From Nitrospirae bacterium GWC2_42_7 (GTDB taxonomy: Bacteria; Nitrospirota; Thermodesulfovibrionia; Thermodesulfovibrionales; UBA6898), in assembly GCA_001803645.1 (NCBI GenBank), contig MHDW01000010.1, positions 3,132-9,673 of the forward strand: a stretch of DNA of 6,542 nt, read 5' to 3'. The notes under the pieces were generated by a model. It ran no database searches. It saw only the letters and a program-made list of their open reading frames with translations, and had not been told where the DNA came from. Made by a program: the position numbers and the translations under genes. Below are positions 1 to 5,957 of this stretch, piece by piece; within the stretch, counting starts at the first letter, position 1, and the number at the start of each line of letters is the position of its first letter.

Positions 1-2
1 TA

Positions 3-725
3 GACCCGAAGCCCGGCACAAATTTTTCATCTTCGACAACAAATTATGTTGTCCCTGATGTTTTTATCATCAGAGCTGACAATACATACCAGATAATCCT
101 GAATGACGATGGTCTGCCGAGACTCAAAATAAGCAATTACTACCAAAAGCTCCTAAGGCAGAAGAACTCCATATCCAAAGAAGACCGCGATTTCTTAGAG
201 GACAAGCTCCGCTCGGCTATCTGGCTGCTGAAAAGCCTTTCTCAAAGAAATAAGACAATCTACAGGGTGACCGAATGCATTCTCAAATTCCAGAAAGAAT
301 TTTTTGACAAAGATGTGAATTACCTTAAACCCCTGAATCTTAAAGATATCGCTACTGAACTGGACCTGCATGAAAGCACGATCAGCAGGGTAACTTCCAA
401 TAAATATCTATCCTGCCCTCATGGGATATTCAGCTTCAAATTTTTTTTCAGCAACGCAATATTCGGAGAATCAGGAGACATATCATCAACATCCATAAAG
501 GAATTGCTCAAGAAGATCATCAGTGAAGAAGATCATCAGAAACCCCTGAGTGACATGCATATTGTCGGGATACTTAAACATAAAAGTTTTACTCTGGCGC
601 GGAGAACAGTTGCAAAATACAGAGAGGAGATGAAGATACCTCCACATACTCGGAGAAAAAAAATACTGTCAGATATTACAAAAAATAAAATCTTAAAAGG
701 AGAGAATGATGAACATAATCATTAA
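3..725 (+). CDS. rpoN: RNA polymerase sigma-54 factor, C-terminal part (5' end outside window)
   Basis: Sigma-54 directs RNA polymerase to -24/-12 promoters and needs AAA+ activators for open-complex formation. Only the last 240 residues are visible; the open frame continues past the left edge without a start. The visible part opens with the LDPKPG-type segment (DPKPGTNFSSS) that ends the core-binding domain. A helix-turn-helix region follows (LKDIATELDLHESTISRV, about 339-407). The diagnostic RpoN box ARRTVAKYRE lies at 597-626 and reads the -24 promoter element. The tail after the box is short and charged, ending in NDEHNH. The stop lies inside the start of hpf (17-nt overlap), indicating translational coupling and one transcript. 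An internal GTG at 267 is in frame but is not the real start, because conserved family sequence continues upstream of it. Identification is very secure. Confidence 0.97.
   Translation, partial: DPKPGTNFSSSTTNYVVPDVFIIRADNTYQIILNDDGLPRLKISNYYQKLLRQKNSISKEDRDFLEDKLRSAIWLLKSLSQRNKTIYRVTECILKFQKEFFDKDVNYLKPLNLKDIATELDLHESTISRVTSNKYLSCPHGIFSFKFFFSNAIFGESGDISSTSIKELLKKIISEEDHQKPLSDMHIVGILKHKSFTLARRTVAKYREEMKIPPHTRRKKILSDITKNKILKGENDEHNH
697..702 (+). promoter_or_regulatory. Ribosome binding site of hpf
   Basis: AAGGAG lies inside the rpoN 3' end. It is 6 nt before the ATG at 709 but only 3 nt before the ATG at 706. The spacing favours 709 as the true hpf start. Confidence 0.7.
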
Positions 726-1233
726 TGGAAAGCACCTTGAAATCACACCGGCCTTAAGAAGTTATTCCGAGGAAAAGATAAAAAAGTTTGAACGCTATCT
801 GTCCGATATATCAGAGGCGGTCATAACTCTCAGTGTCGAAAAATACAGGCATAAGGCTGAAGTCCTTCTCAGAGCAAACGGAGTGCTTATCCAGGCTGAA
901 AGCGTAACCGGCGAGATCTACTCATCTATTGATGAGGTATACGAAAAACTCGAAAAACAGGTTAAAAAGTACAAAGAGAAGCTTGTTTCACACAGGAAAG
1001 GCGGAAGCAAAGCAGCAGCGCCGTTAGAAGAAATTAAAGAGCAGCAAGAAGGCGGCAAGATCATAAGGAACAAACGGTTTGAGCTTAAACCCATGAGCCC
1101 TGATGAAGCATCTATGCAGATGGAACTTCTCGACAAACCTTTTTTTGTCTTCATCAATGATATAAGCAACGACATTAATGTAATATACCGCAGGCAGGAC
1201 AACAACTTCGGCCTTATTGAGCCTGTTAAATAA
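709..1233 (+). CDS. hpf: Long-form ribosome hibernation promoting factor (HPF/RaiA family)
   Basis: This factor binds the 30S decoding region in starved or stationary cells and, in its long form, pairs ribosomes into inactive 100S dimers. From the ATG at 709 it has 174 residues, typical of long HPF. Residues 1 to about 97 form the ribosome-binding domain, opening with MNIIINGKHLEITPALRSY. A variable charged linker spans about 98-118. The C-terminal dimerisation domain (about 119-174) shows the family signature KRFELKPMSPDEASMQMELL, then FFVFIND and YRRQDNNFGLIEP. A second ATG at 706 would add one Met, but its spacing to AAGGAG is too tight. Overlap with rpoN is the usual arrangement in proteobacteria and relatives, and expression is probably coupled to rpoN. 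A strong hairpin follows within about 12 nt of the stop. Confidence 0.95.
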   Translation: MNIIINGKHLEITPALRSYSEEKIKKFERYLSDISEAVITLSVEKYRHKAEVLLRANGVLIQAESVTGEIYSSIDEVYEKLEKQVKKYKEKLVSHRKGGSKAAAPLEEIKEQQEGGKIIRNKRFELKPMSPDEASMQMELLDKPFFVFINDISNDINVIYRRQDNNFGLIEPVK

Positions 1234-1244
1234 TTCATCATTAA

Positions 1245-1274
1245 GACACCCTGCGGCCTCTGCTGCAGGGTGTT
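1245..1274 (+). terminator. Strong hairpin between hpf and rapZ (terminator or attenuator-like)
   Basis: ACACCCTGCGGC (1246-1257) pairs with GCTGCAGGGTGT (1262-1273) around a CTCT tetraloop. This gives 12 pairs with a single G.U; an outer G.U (1245/1274) is also possible. The following bases, TATTACAT, form only a broken U-tract, so termination may be partial. The 3' arm contains AGGGTG (1267-1272), the only Shine-Dalgarno-like sequence before rapZ, and the GTG at 1270. The hairpin could therefore also limit rapZ translation. Confidence 0.6.
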
Positions 1275-1284
1275 ATTACATCCT

Positions 1285-2160
1285 GTGAAAAAAAATAAAC
1301 TGACAAAACAACCAAAAACCCAGAGGGTCCTGATCATCACAGGCCTTTCCGGTTCAGGCAAGACAGTAGCTCTCAGGGCTGCTGAAGATTCGGATTTTTA
1401 CTGCGTTGACAACCTCCCTGTCTCCCTCATCAGTTCTCTGATCAAAAAAGTCTCTGTTCAGGCAGGCATCAGAAATGTTGCCGTAGGCATTGATATCAGG
1501 GAAAAAGAATTTCTGTCAAATGCTGATAAACTTCTAGATCTCCTTCGATCGAAATACAAAGTCGAGATACTTTTTCTGGATGCAGATACGGATGTTCTTA
1601 TCAGAAGGTTCAAAGAAACGAGGAGGCCCCATCCTCTGGGCGGAAACATAGAAGAATCCATAAAAAAAGAACAGCAGATACTCTCTGTGTTGAAGAATTC
1701 AGCCGACAGAATTATTGATACTACTTCATTCACCCCGCATCAGCTCAGAAAACTCATCACATCCATGTATCACACTCAAAATCGCAACAAAGACCTTACT
1801 GTCAGCCTGTTATCTTTTGGGTTCAAATATGGGGTGCCACAGAACATCGATCTTCTGTTCGATATAAGATTTCTGCCGAATCCACATTTTGTTCCGACGC
1901 TCAGGGATTTAAACGGCACGGACAAACGTGTGGCAGAATATGTCCTTAAACATCCTGTGTCAAAAAACTTCAGTAAAAAAATAAAAAGCCTTCTCGATTT
2001 TTTGATCCCGCTGTATATAAAAGAAGGAAGATCATATCTTACAATAGCAATAGGCTGTACCGGCGGAAATCACCGCTCTCCAACTGTTGTTGAAAAGATA
2101 TCAGGAATGATCAGAAAAAATAAAATTGATCTAAATGTTATTCATCGCGATATGTCGTGA
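1285..2160 (+). CDS. rapZ: RapZ/YvcJ family nucleotide-binding protein (RNase adapter family)
   Basis: This is a cytosolic P-loop protein. E. coli RapZ delivers the sRNA GlmZ to RNase E and senses glucosamine-6-phosphate; B. subtilis YvcJ hydrolyses nucleotides. From the GTG at 1285 it has 291 residues, close to the usual size of about 285. Visible landmarks are Walker A GLSGSGKT (20-27), FYCVDNLP after it, FLDAD (97-101), RRPHPL, FGFKYGVP, DIRFLPNPHF (193-202) and the C-terminal signature IGCTGGNHRS (256-265). Conserved similarity begins at RVLIITG, so about 14 residues form a lysine-rich N-terminal extension. The start is uncertain: GTG 1270 lies inside the hairpin stem, and neither start has a good Shine-Dalgarno. 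The protein ends just after the HRD motif and lacks the basic KRK tail used for sRNA binding in E. coli. No ptsN or npr lies between hpf and rapZ, unlike in enterobacteria. Confidence 0.94.
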   Translation: MKKNKLTKQPKTQRVLIITGLSGSGKTVALRAAEDSDFYCVDNLPVSLISSLIKKVSVQAGIRNVAVGIDIREKEFLSNADKLLDLLRSKYKVEILFLDADTDVLIRRFKETRRPHPLGGNIEESIKKEQQILSVLKNSADRIIDTTSFTPHQLRKLITSMYHTQNRNKDLTVSLLSFGFKYGVPQNIDLLFDIRFLPNPHFVPTLRDLNGTDKRVAEYVLKHPVSKNFSKKIKSLLDFLIPLYIKEGRSYLTIAIGCTGGNHRSPTVVEKISGMIRKNKIDLNVIHRDMS

Positions 2161-2166
2161 TATAAT
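2158..2166 (+). promoter_or_regulatory. Extended -10 promoter element before the cysteine desulfurase gene
   Basis: TGATATAAT matches the extended -10 consensus TGnTATAAT exactly, and its TGA is also the rapZ stop codon. The -35 candidate at 17-nt spacing (TTATTC, 2138-2143) is poor, which extended -10 promoters tolerate. Transcription would be expected to start near 2173, about two bases before the ATG at 2175, giving a nearly leaderless mRNA. The identification rests on sequence match alone in an AT-rich spot. Confidence 0.4.
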
Positions 2167-2174
2167 ATTTACAG

Positions 2175-3329
2175 ATGATATACCTTGACAATAATGCTAC
2201 CACGCCTATCGACCCTGAAGTTTCAGATGCTATGTTCTCCACTTGTAAAAGAGATTTTGGAAATCCGTCCAGCAGCCATTATTCAGGTAAAAAGGCAAGA
2301 GAGGTTGTCGAGAATTCACGTGAGACCATCGCAGACTTCCTTGGATGCAGACGGGAAGAGATATATTTTACATCAGGCGGAACTGAAGCCAACAATCTCG
2401 CTCTGATCGGAACGGCCCTATTTCATAAAAAAGGCCATATCATAACATCTGCTATTGAACATCCTTCTATCAAAAATACATGCAAACATCTCGAATCACT
2501 CGGATTTGAGGTCACCTATGCGCCGGTTGACAGCGTAGGCATGGTAAAGCTGAATGATATAAAAAACTCCATAAAGAAAAGCACAATATTAATAACGATA
2601 ATGCATTCGAACAATGAAACAGGCGTTATCCAACCTATTAAAGAAATAGGAGCATTAGCAGAAGAGCGTGGGGTTACATTTCATGTGGATGCTGCACAGT
2701 CGATCGGCAAAGTGCTGTTTTCTCTAAGCAACTCTCCAATAGATATGCTGACAGTAGTCCCTCATAAATTTTACGGCCCAAAAGGAGTAGGAGCCCTGTA
2801 TGTAAGGAATGGAATTAGGATCAGTCCGATCCTTTATGGCGCCGGACATGAAACGGGATTAAGGCCTGGCACAGAAAACGTTCCGGGTATTTCTGGTTTT
2901 TGTAAGACATGCCATATATCAAAGAGGGATATAGATCTGAGGGTCTCACATACAACTAATCTGAGAGATCTTCTTTTGAACAATCTTACTGCGGGTATCC
3001 CGGACCTGAAACTTAACGGCCACGCAACAGAAAGGCTTCCGAATACCCTGAATGTTTGTATTCCAGGAGTACTTTCTTTAGAACTTGTGGACAAGATCAG
3101 TGCTGAGATTGCAGCCTCAACCGGTTCTGCCTGCCACTCAGGCAGCCTGTCGCCTTCAACTGTTCTCAAAAATATGGGACTATCTGATGAAGAAGCCCTT
3201 TCTTCTGTCAGGCTCAGCGTTGGAAAAGACAATACCGAAGATGAGATAAACAGAGCAGCAGAGATAATTGTTCAGTCTGTAAATGATCTAAGAAAATTCA
3301 AACCCGTAAAACCTGCAAATTCAAAATAA
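2175..3329 (+). CDS. NifS/IscS-type cysteine desulfurase (class V aminotransferase fold)
   Basis: This PLP enzyme removes sulfur from L-cysteine as an enzyme-bound persulfide for Fe-S clusters, tRNA thiolation or other sulfur transfer. At 384 residues it has the usual family length. Landmarks are the N-terminal YLDNNATTP, TSGGTEANNLA (66-76), His94 (EHPSIK), NNETG (146-150), Asp172 and Gln175 in VDAAQS, and PLP lysine Lys198 in HKFYGPKGVGALY. GLRPGTEN (228-235), the mobile catalytic-loop Cys320 in STGSACHSG and Arg346 in VRLSVG follow. These align with IscS His104, Asp180, Gln183, Lys206 and Cys328. The short loop after Cys320 places it with NifS/IscS rather than SufS. The residue aligned with IscS Ser203, a PLP-phosphate contact, is Val195, and Pro196 precedes HK. 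The gene starts 14 nt after rapZ, has no Shine-Dalgarno and sits behind an extended -10. No iscU, iscR or thiI neighbour is present, so its acceptor is unknown. Confidence 0.93.
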   Translation: MIYLDNNATTPIDPEVSDAMFSTCKRDFGNPSSSHYSGKKAREVVENSRETIADFLGCRREEIYFTSGGTEANNLALIGTALFHKKGHIITSAIEHPSIKNTCKHLESLGFEVTYAPVDSVGMVKLNDIKNSIKKSTILITIMHSNNETGVIQPIKEIGALAEERGVTFHVDAAQSIGKVLFSLSNSPIDMLTVVPHKFYGPKGVGALYVRNGIRISPILYGAGHETGLRPGTENVPGISGFCKTCHISKRDIDLRVSHTTNLRDLLLNNLTAGIPDLKLNGHATERLPNTLNVCIPGVLSLELVDKISAEIAASTGSACHSGSLSPSTVLKNMGLSDEEALSSVRLSVGKDNTEDEINRAAEIIVQSVNDLRKFKPVKPANSK

Positions 3330-3412
3330 CAGAAGGCGTTTTAGTCCACTTACCACCCCTTAATCCTCTCCTTTGTTTCCGGCTTTCAGGAGCTAATGCT
3401 CACAATAGTCAA

Positions 3413-3433
3413 CCCACCCCTTTCTCCCCTCCC
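3413..3433 (-). other. G-quadruplex-compatible tract (C-rich on + strand)
   Basis: The - strand reads GGG-A-GGGG-AGAAA-GGGG-T-GGG, which fits the G3+N1-7 four-run quadruplex rule. It lies about 260 nt downstream of the M48 peptidase stop on the strand carrying that transcript, so read-through RNA would contain it. It overlaps the competing small hairpin at 3425-3442. Confidence 0.5.
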
Positions 3434-3442
3434 AAGAGGGGA
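3425..3442 (+). terminator. Small GC-rich hairpin in the convergent spacer
   Basis: TCCCCTC (3425-3431) pairs perfectly with GAGGGGA (3436-3442) around a CCAA loop. It lies about 95 nt downstream of the desulfurase stop. No U-run follows, so intrinsic termination is doubtful. It may instead be part of a dispersed C-rich repeat. Confidence 0.3.
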
Positions 3443-3491
3443 CTTGTGAAACAATGACAAAAAATACTTTCAAGATTTATATATGAAGACA

Positions 3492-3631
3492 GAGTTCTCA
3501 GATGCGAATAAAATATTCTTGAATGTATGAGGACTAACATTTCAGACAAAGACACAATACTTGGAACCCTAATATTTTGAAATCTTCACAGACCATGGAT
3601 TTCAAGAATTTTTGTTCGTATCTGGGAACTC
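3492..3631 (+). repeat. Imperfect long inverted repeat, possible MITE remnant or structured 3' RNA
   Basis: The left arm at 3492-3523 (GAGTTCTCAGATGCGAATAA onward) is the reverse complement of the right arm at 3601-3631 (TTCAAGAATTTTTGTTCGTA onward). The differences are three substitutions and one single-base bulge across about 31 positions. The arms enclose 77 nt, in which ATTTCA (3539-3544) and TGAAAT (3578-3583) could form an inner stem. The bases just outside both arms read ACA, a possible but very weak 3-bp target duplication. No transposase fragment is recognisable inside. I do not recognise the element. Confidence 0.6.
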
Positions 3632-3693
3632 ACAAGCGAAAATACTATGTCCTGTCAGTACGTTAAAACAACCATGCAAATAGTAGATATGAC

Positions 3694-5316
3694 TCAAATG
3701 TTTATACTCGCGGTGATCCTGTTCTCAATGATGCACTGGAGCATCTTAAGCTCATCCGCATCAAACCACGTGACCCCGCACTTTCCGCAGCGATCTATCT
3801 CTATCAGATATGCAAGACTGTAGAATGTCCTGAACATAGGGTGCTTGCACTTGGAACAGTAGTGCAAAGGTGCCGGTTCAACAGTTCTGCCCTTCAGCCT
3901 TTTTACCGTAAATTTTTTCTGGTTGTCACTTAAAACAGCCCTTGCGATAGACTCTATTCTCTCATTGCATTCTCCATCATTTCTTGCAATTATCCTTGGG
4001 ATCTTACTGTTCTCTACAAGAGTACCTCCGCAATGGCTGCACTTCAGGATCTTGGTTCTTTCATATTCAGTTTCAACAAGAGGATGTCTGCATATAGGGC
4101 ATGAAAACTCATTGCTTCTATTTTCATTTTTATCAGGAATAATAGAGAAGATACTGTTGATAGTCTCATTTTCAGAGACTCTCATCGGAGACTTATCTAT
4201 GCCTGAGATGATCCATGTAACAGGCGAAAGCCACGGAAGAAAAGCAAGTTCTCCCATATTATAAGGCCCTTGCCACTGCTGGTTAGGGTCAAGTGCATAA
4301 TAATGCTGTTCTGAACTTTTTGATCTTACTGCTTCGTTTATCTGTTCATCTTCAAAAGAAGATATGCTCTTATGGGCCATCCCTAATAATATCTTCATCC
4401 TCTTTCTGATCGGAGGATGAGTGGATGTCAGGTCTGCCCACCATCCTTCTGATTCATCCGAATGAGAAGCGTTGGGGTGTATTATGCATAACATCTCGAT
4501 CCCGCTGCCTATCAGCCCTACTCCTGTCCAGTTCCTTGAAAGAAGGTGAAGCACCTCTGCCATAGCAAGCGGATTTCGCGTCATGCGTACTGATGCAGCA
4601 TCTGCCCTGTATTCACGCTCCCTTGAAATAAACATGTTCAGCAAGTTGCTTAACCTTACAAGCAGCCAGAAGAGCAGAAATGCAGGATGAAAACCCGGCA
4701 TATCGTCATCCCTGAAACTCTCAAGCTTTTCTATTGCAGATGCATACATGCCGAACATACTTGCGGCAACTGTTGTCTCGAGACAGTCTCCTGAGAGTAT
4801 GTGATAGGCCTCATGAGCAACAACAGCCTCAAGCTGGGGTCTCGTGAGCCTCGAAAGCAGCCCCTCTGTTATGGCAATAACAGACTCGCCTTTCAAGTCC
4901 GCAACAGCAAGCGCATTCATGGACAGGCTCGGGATCACCATGCAGTTTATTTTCTTCTTGTTTCCTGTTACAACATGTATTTCTTCTATAACGTCCTTCA
5001 GTGTTCTGTGTACACCATCTTCTGGATCAGGAGGAGCAGCGCCGAGGTTCTGGACCACAAAGCTGATCATATTACTGGCAGAGAACCAGAAGTGTATTCC
5101 TGCAATCAACAAAGAGAAGGCAAATATGATCAGAATGTACACAGGATCAAAGACAAAAGAGACAAGTCCATCGTTTAAAAATGGAAAAAAGAATATCAGC
5201 CTGAAACCAATAACAAGGGAATATGTAACGCAAAAATACATGAACATCAGAAAGATAAAAAGAAGGCTTATACGCCAATTCTTCTGTCTTTCTATCTCAA
5301 TAAATGTCAACGGCAT
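3694..5316 (-). CDS. Membrane M48 (HtpX-like) metallopeptidase with GYF_2-like and twin TFIIB-type zinc-ribbon C-terminus
   Basis: This is a predicted inner-membrane zinc endopeptidase of 540 residues, about twice the size of plain HtpX. Two hydrophobic helices (about 16-44 and 56-80) precede the catalytic zincin domain. The zinc site is H168-E-A-Y-H172, with the third ligand probably E235 in EYRADA. Further hydrophobic stretches lie near 183-196 and 209-230. THPPIRKRM (299-307) is the usual M48 C-terminal signature. A GYF_2-like segment follows (about 338-372, YYALDPNQQWQGPY). Two zinc ribbons come next: C406/C409 with C426/C429, and C487/C490 with C510/C513; the second ends in GKCGVTWFDADEL, typical of zf-TFIIB. 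Its start overlaps the end of lemA by 10 nt without a clear Shine-Dalgarno, so translation is probably coupled. Membrane-protein quality control is a plausible role, but the substrate is unknown. Confidence 0.9.
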   Translation of the reverse strand: MPLTFIEIERQKNWRISLLFIFLMFMYFCVTYSLVIGFRLIFFFPFLNDGLVSFVFDPVYILIIFAFSLLIAGIHFWFSASNMISFVVQNLGAAPPDPEDGVHRTLKDVIEEIHVVTGNKKKINCMVIPSLSMNALAVADLKGESVIAITEGLLSRLTRPQLEAVVAHEAYHILSGDCLETTVAASMFGMYASAIEKLESFRDDDMPGFHPAFLLFWLLVRLSNLLNMFISREREYRADAASVRMTRNPLAMAEVLHLLSRNWTGVGLIGSGIEMLCIIHPNASHSDESEGWWADLTSTHPPIRKRMKILLGMAHKSISSFEDEQINEAVRSKSSEQHYYALDPNQQWQGPYNMGELAFLPWLSPVTWIISGIDKSPMRVSENETINSIFSIIPDKNENRSNEFSCPICRHPLVETEYERTKILKCSHCGGTLVENSKIPRIIARNDGECNERIESIARAVLSDNQKKFTVKRLKGRTVEPAPLHYCSKCKHPMFRTFYSLAYLIEIDRCGKCGVTWFDADELKMLQCIIENRITASINI

Positions 5317-5861
5317 AGTTTAGCCGAAGGGAGTGTCCTGTCCTCTTTTTCAGCCAAAAAAAATTCCGGGCTCTGGAATGAGAACATTGACGCTATAATA
5401 TTATCCGGAAAGACCTCGATCCTGATCCTGAAGTTTGCGACAAGGTCGTTATAGAACTGCCGTGAAAATGCAATGCGGTTCTCTGTTGTTGTGAGTTCTT
5501 CCTGAAGCCTCATGGCATTCTCATTGCTTTTAAGCACAGGATAATTCTCGATCACAGCAAAGAGACTGCCGAGGGAGGTAGTCAACGCATTTTCAGCACT
5601 TGCCTTATCGCCAAGTTTTACGGCTGATAATGCCTGTGTTCTTGCGGTTATAACCCTTTCGAGTGTCTCCCTCTCGAAATCCATATATCCTTTGACTACA
5701 GAAACAAGGTTCGGAATAAGGTCATATCTTCTTTTGAGCTGGACATCGATCTGGCTCCATGCAGCAGCAACATCGTTCTTGAACGTGATAAGCCTGTTGT
5801 ACATAAAAATGATCCAGACAATGAAAAGTATAATTACAGAAAGCAATATCCAGCCTGTCAT
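5307..5861 (-). CDS. lemA: LemA family membrane protein
   Basis: LemA proteins have one N-terminal membrane helix and a helical-bundle domain. Their molecular function is poorly known, but they commonly sit beside M48/HtpX peptidases, as here. At 184 residues it has the usual length. Residues 3-20 are strongly hydrophobic, followed by YNRLITFKNDVAAAWSQIDV, then the family hallmark QLKRRYDLIPNLV (41-53) and VKGYMDFE. Later landmarks are LQEELTTTENRI (119-130), RQFYNDLVANFR, FPDNIIASMFSF (151-162) and FF. An AAGGCGG ribosome binding site sits 4 nt before the ATG. The stop lies 10 nt inside the peptidase gene, so the two form an operon. Confidence 0.95.
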   Translation of the reverse strand: MTGWILLSVIILFIVWIIFMYNRLITFKNDVAAAWSQIDVQLKRRYDLIPNLVSVVKGYMDFERETLERVITARTQALSAVKLGDKASAENALTTSLGSLFAVIENYPVLKSNENAMRLQEELTTTENRIAFSRQFYNDLVANFRIRIEVFPDNIIASMFSFQSPEFFLAEKEDRTLPSAKLCR

Positions 5862-5865
5862 TGCA

Positions 5866-5872
5866 CCGCCTT
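5866..5872 (-). promoter_or_regulatory. Ribosome binding site of lemA
   Basis: The - strand reads AAGGCGG four bases before the ATG at 5861. It is the clearest Shine-Dalgarno on the - strand and fixes this start. Confidence 0.5.
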
Positions 5873-5894
5873 ATAAATAATAGATATCGTGATT

Positions 5895-5900
5895 ATTATA
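5895..5900 (-). promoter_or_regulatory. Candidate -10 element of the lemA-M48 operon
   Basis: A perfect TATAAT lies on the - strand 33 nt before the lemA ATG, leaving room for a short leader with the AAGGCGG site. No good -35 is found 16-18 nt upstream (TTAATT at best), and the region is AT-rich. Confidence 0.35.
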
Positions 5901-5934
5901 TCTTAAAACCAGAAAAATTAATCTCTTCAATATT

Positions 5935-5947
5935 TATTCTAAGAATA
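5935..5947. promoter_or_regulatory. Short palindrome upstream of lemA (possible operator)
   Basis: TATTCT-A-AGAATA is a perfect inverted repeat with a single central base. It lies 35 nt upstream of the candidate lemA -10 in the divergent spacer. It could be a regulator half-site pair, but AT-rich palindromes of this size arise by chance. Confidence 0.2.
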
Positions 5948-5957
5948 GACATGAAAT

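Larger units (their letters stand above)
3330..3693. other. Convergent intergenic region without a convincing gene
   Basis: These 364 bases lie between the converging desulfurase and M48 peptidase genes. The first third is unusually C-rich (CCACCCC, CCTCTCC, CCCACCCC, CTCCCCTCCC) and the rest is AT-rich. Open frames are tiny (15 codons at 3484, 17 at 3527, 23 at 3595) and none has a ribosome binding site. The region holds the G-quadruplex-like tract and the long imperfect inverted repeat listed separately. No clear U-tract terminator is visible for either flanking gene. Confidence 0.8.

Noticed and set aside
267..725. Separate 152-residue gene starting at GTG 267
   Set aside because: The same frame is open to the left edge and encodes conserved sigma-54 sequence, so this is an internal codon of rpoN.
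918..1361. 147-codon open frame on the - strand across hpf and rapZ
   Set aside because: It is antisense to two strongly conserved genes, crosses their junction hairpin, and its product shows no family features.
2866..2884. Sigma-54 -24/-12 promoter suggested by TGGCAC
   Set aside because: The -12 half (TTGCA-like) is missing at the right spacing, and the site lies inside the desulfurase coding sequence, encoding the conserved GTEN motif.
2834..3232. 132-codon open frame on the - strand inside the cysteine desulfurase gene
   Set aside because: It is fully antisense to the conserved PLP-lysine-to-Cys320 region; nothing about it resembles a protein family.
3492..3631. Integron attC site or retron msr/msd for the inverted repeat
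   Set aside because: The arm ends lack the attC GTTRRRY/RYYYAAC boxes, and no integrase or reverse transcriptase gene is present in the window.
3595..3666. 23-codon frame (MDFKNFCSYLGTHKRKYYVL...) in the convergent spacer
   Set aside because: It has no Shine-Dalgarno and no recognisable family, and it lies across the right arm of the inverted repeat, so it is probably chance.
4844..5323. 159-codon + strand open frame opposite the M48 peptidase
   Set aside because: It mirrors the HExxH-encoding region and membrane helices of a well-supported - strand gene, and has no supporting ribosome binding site.
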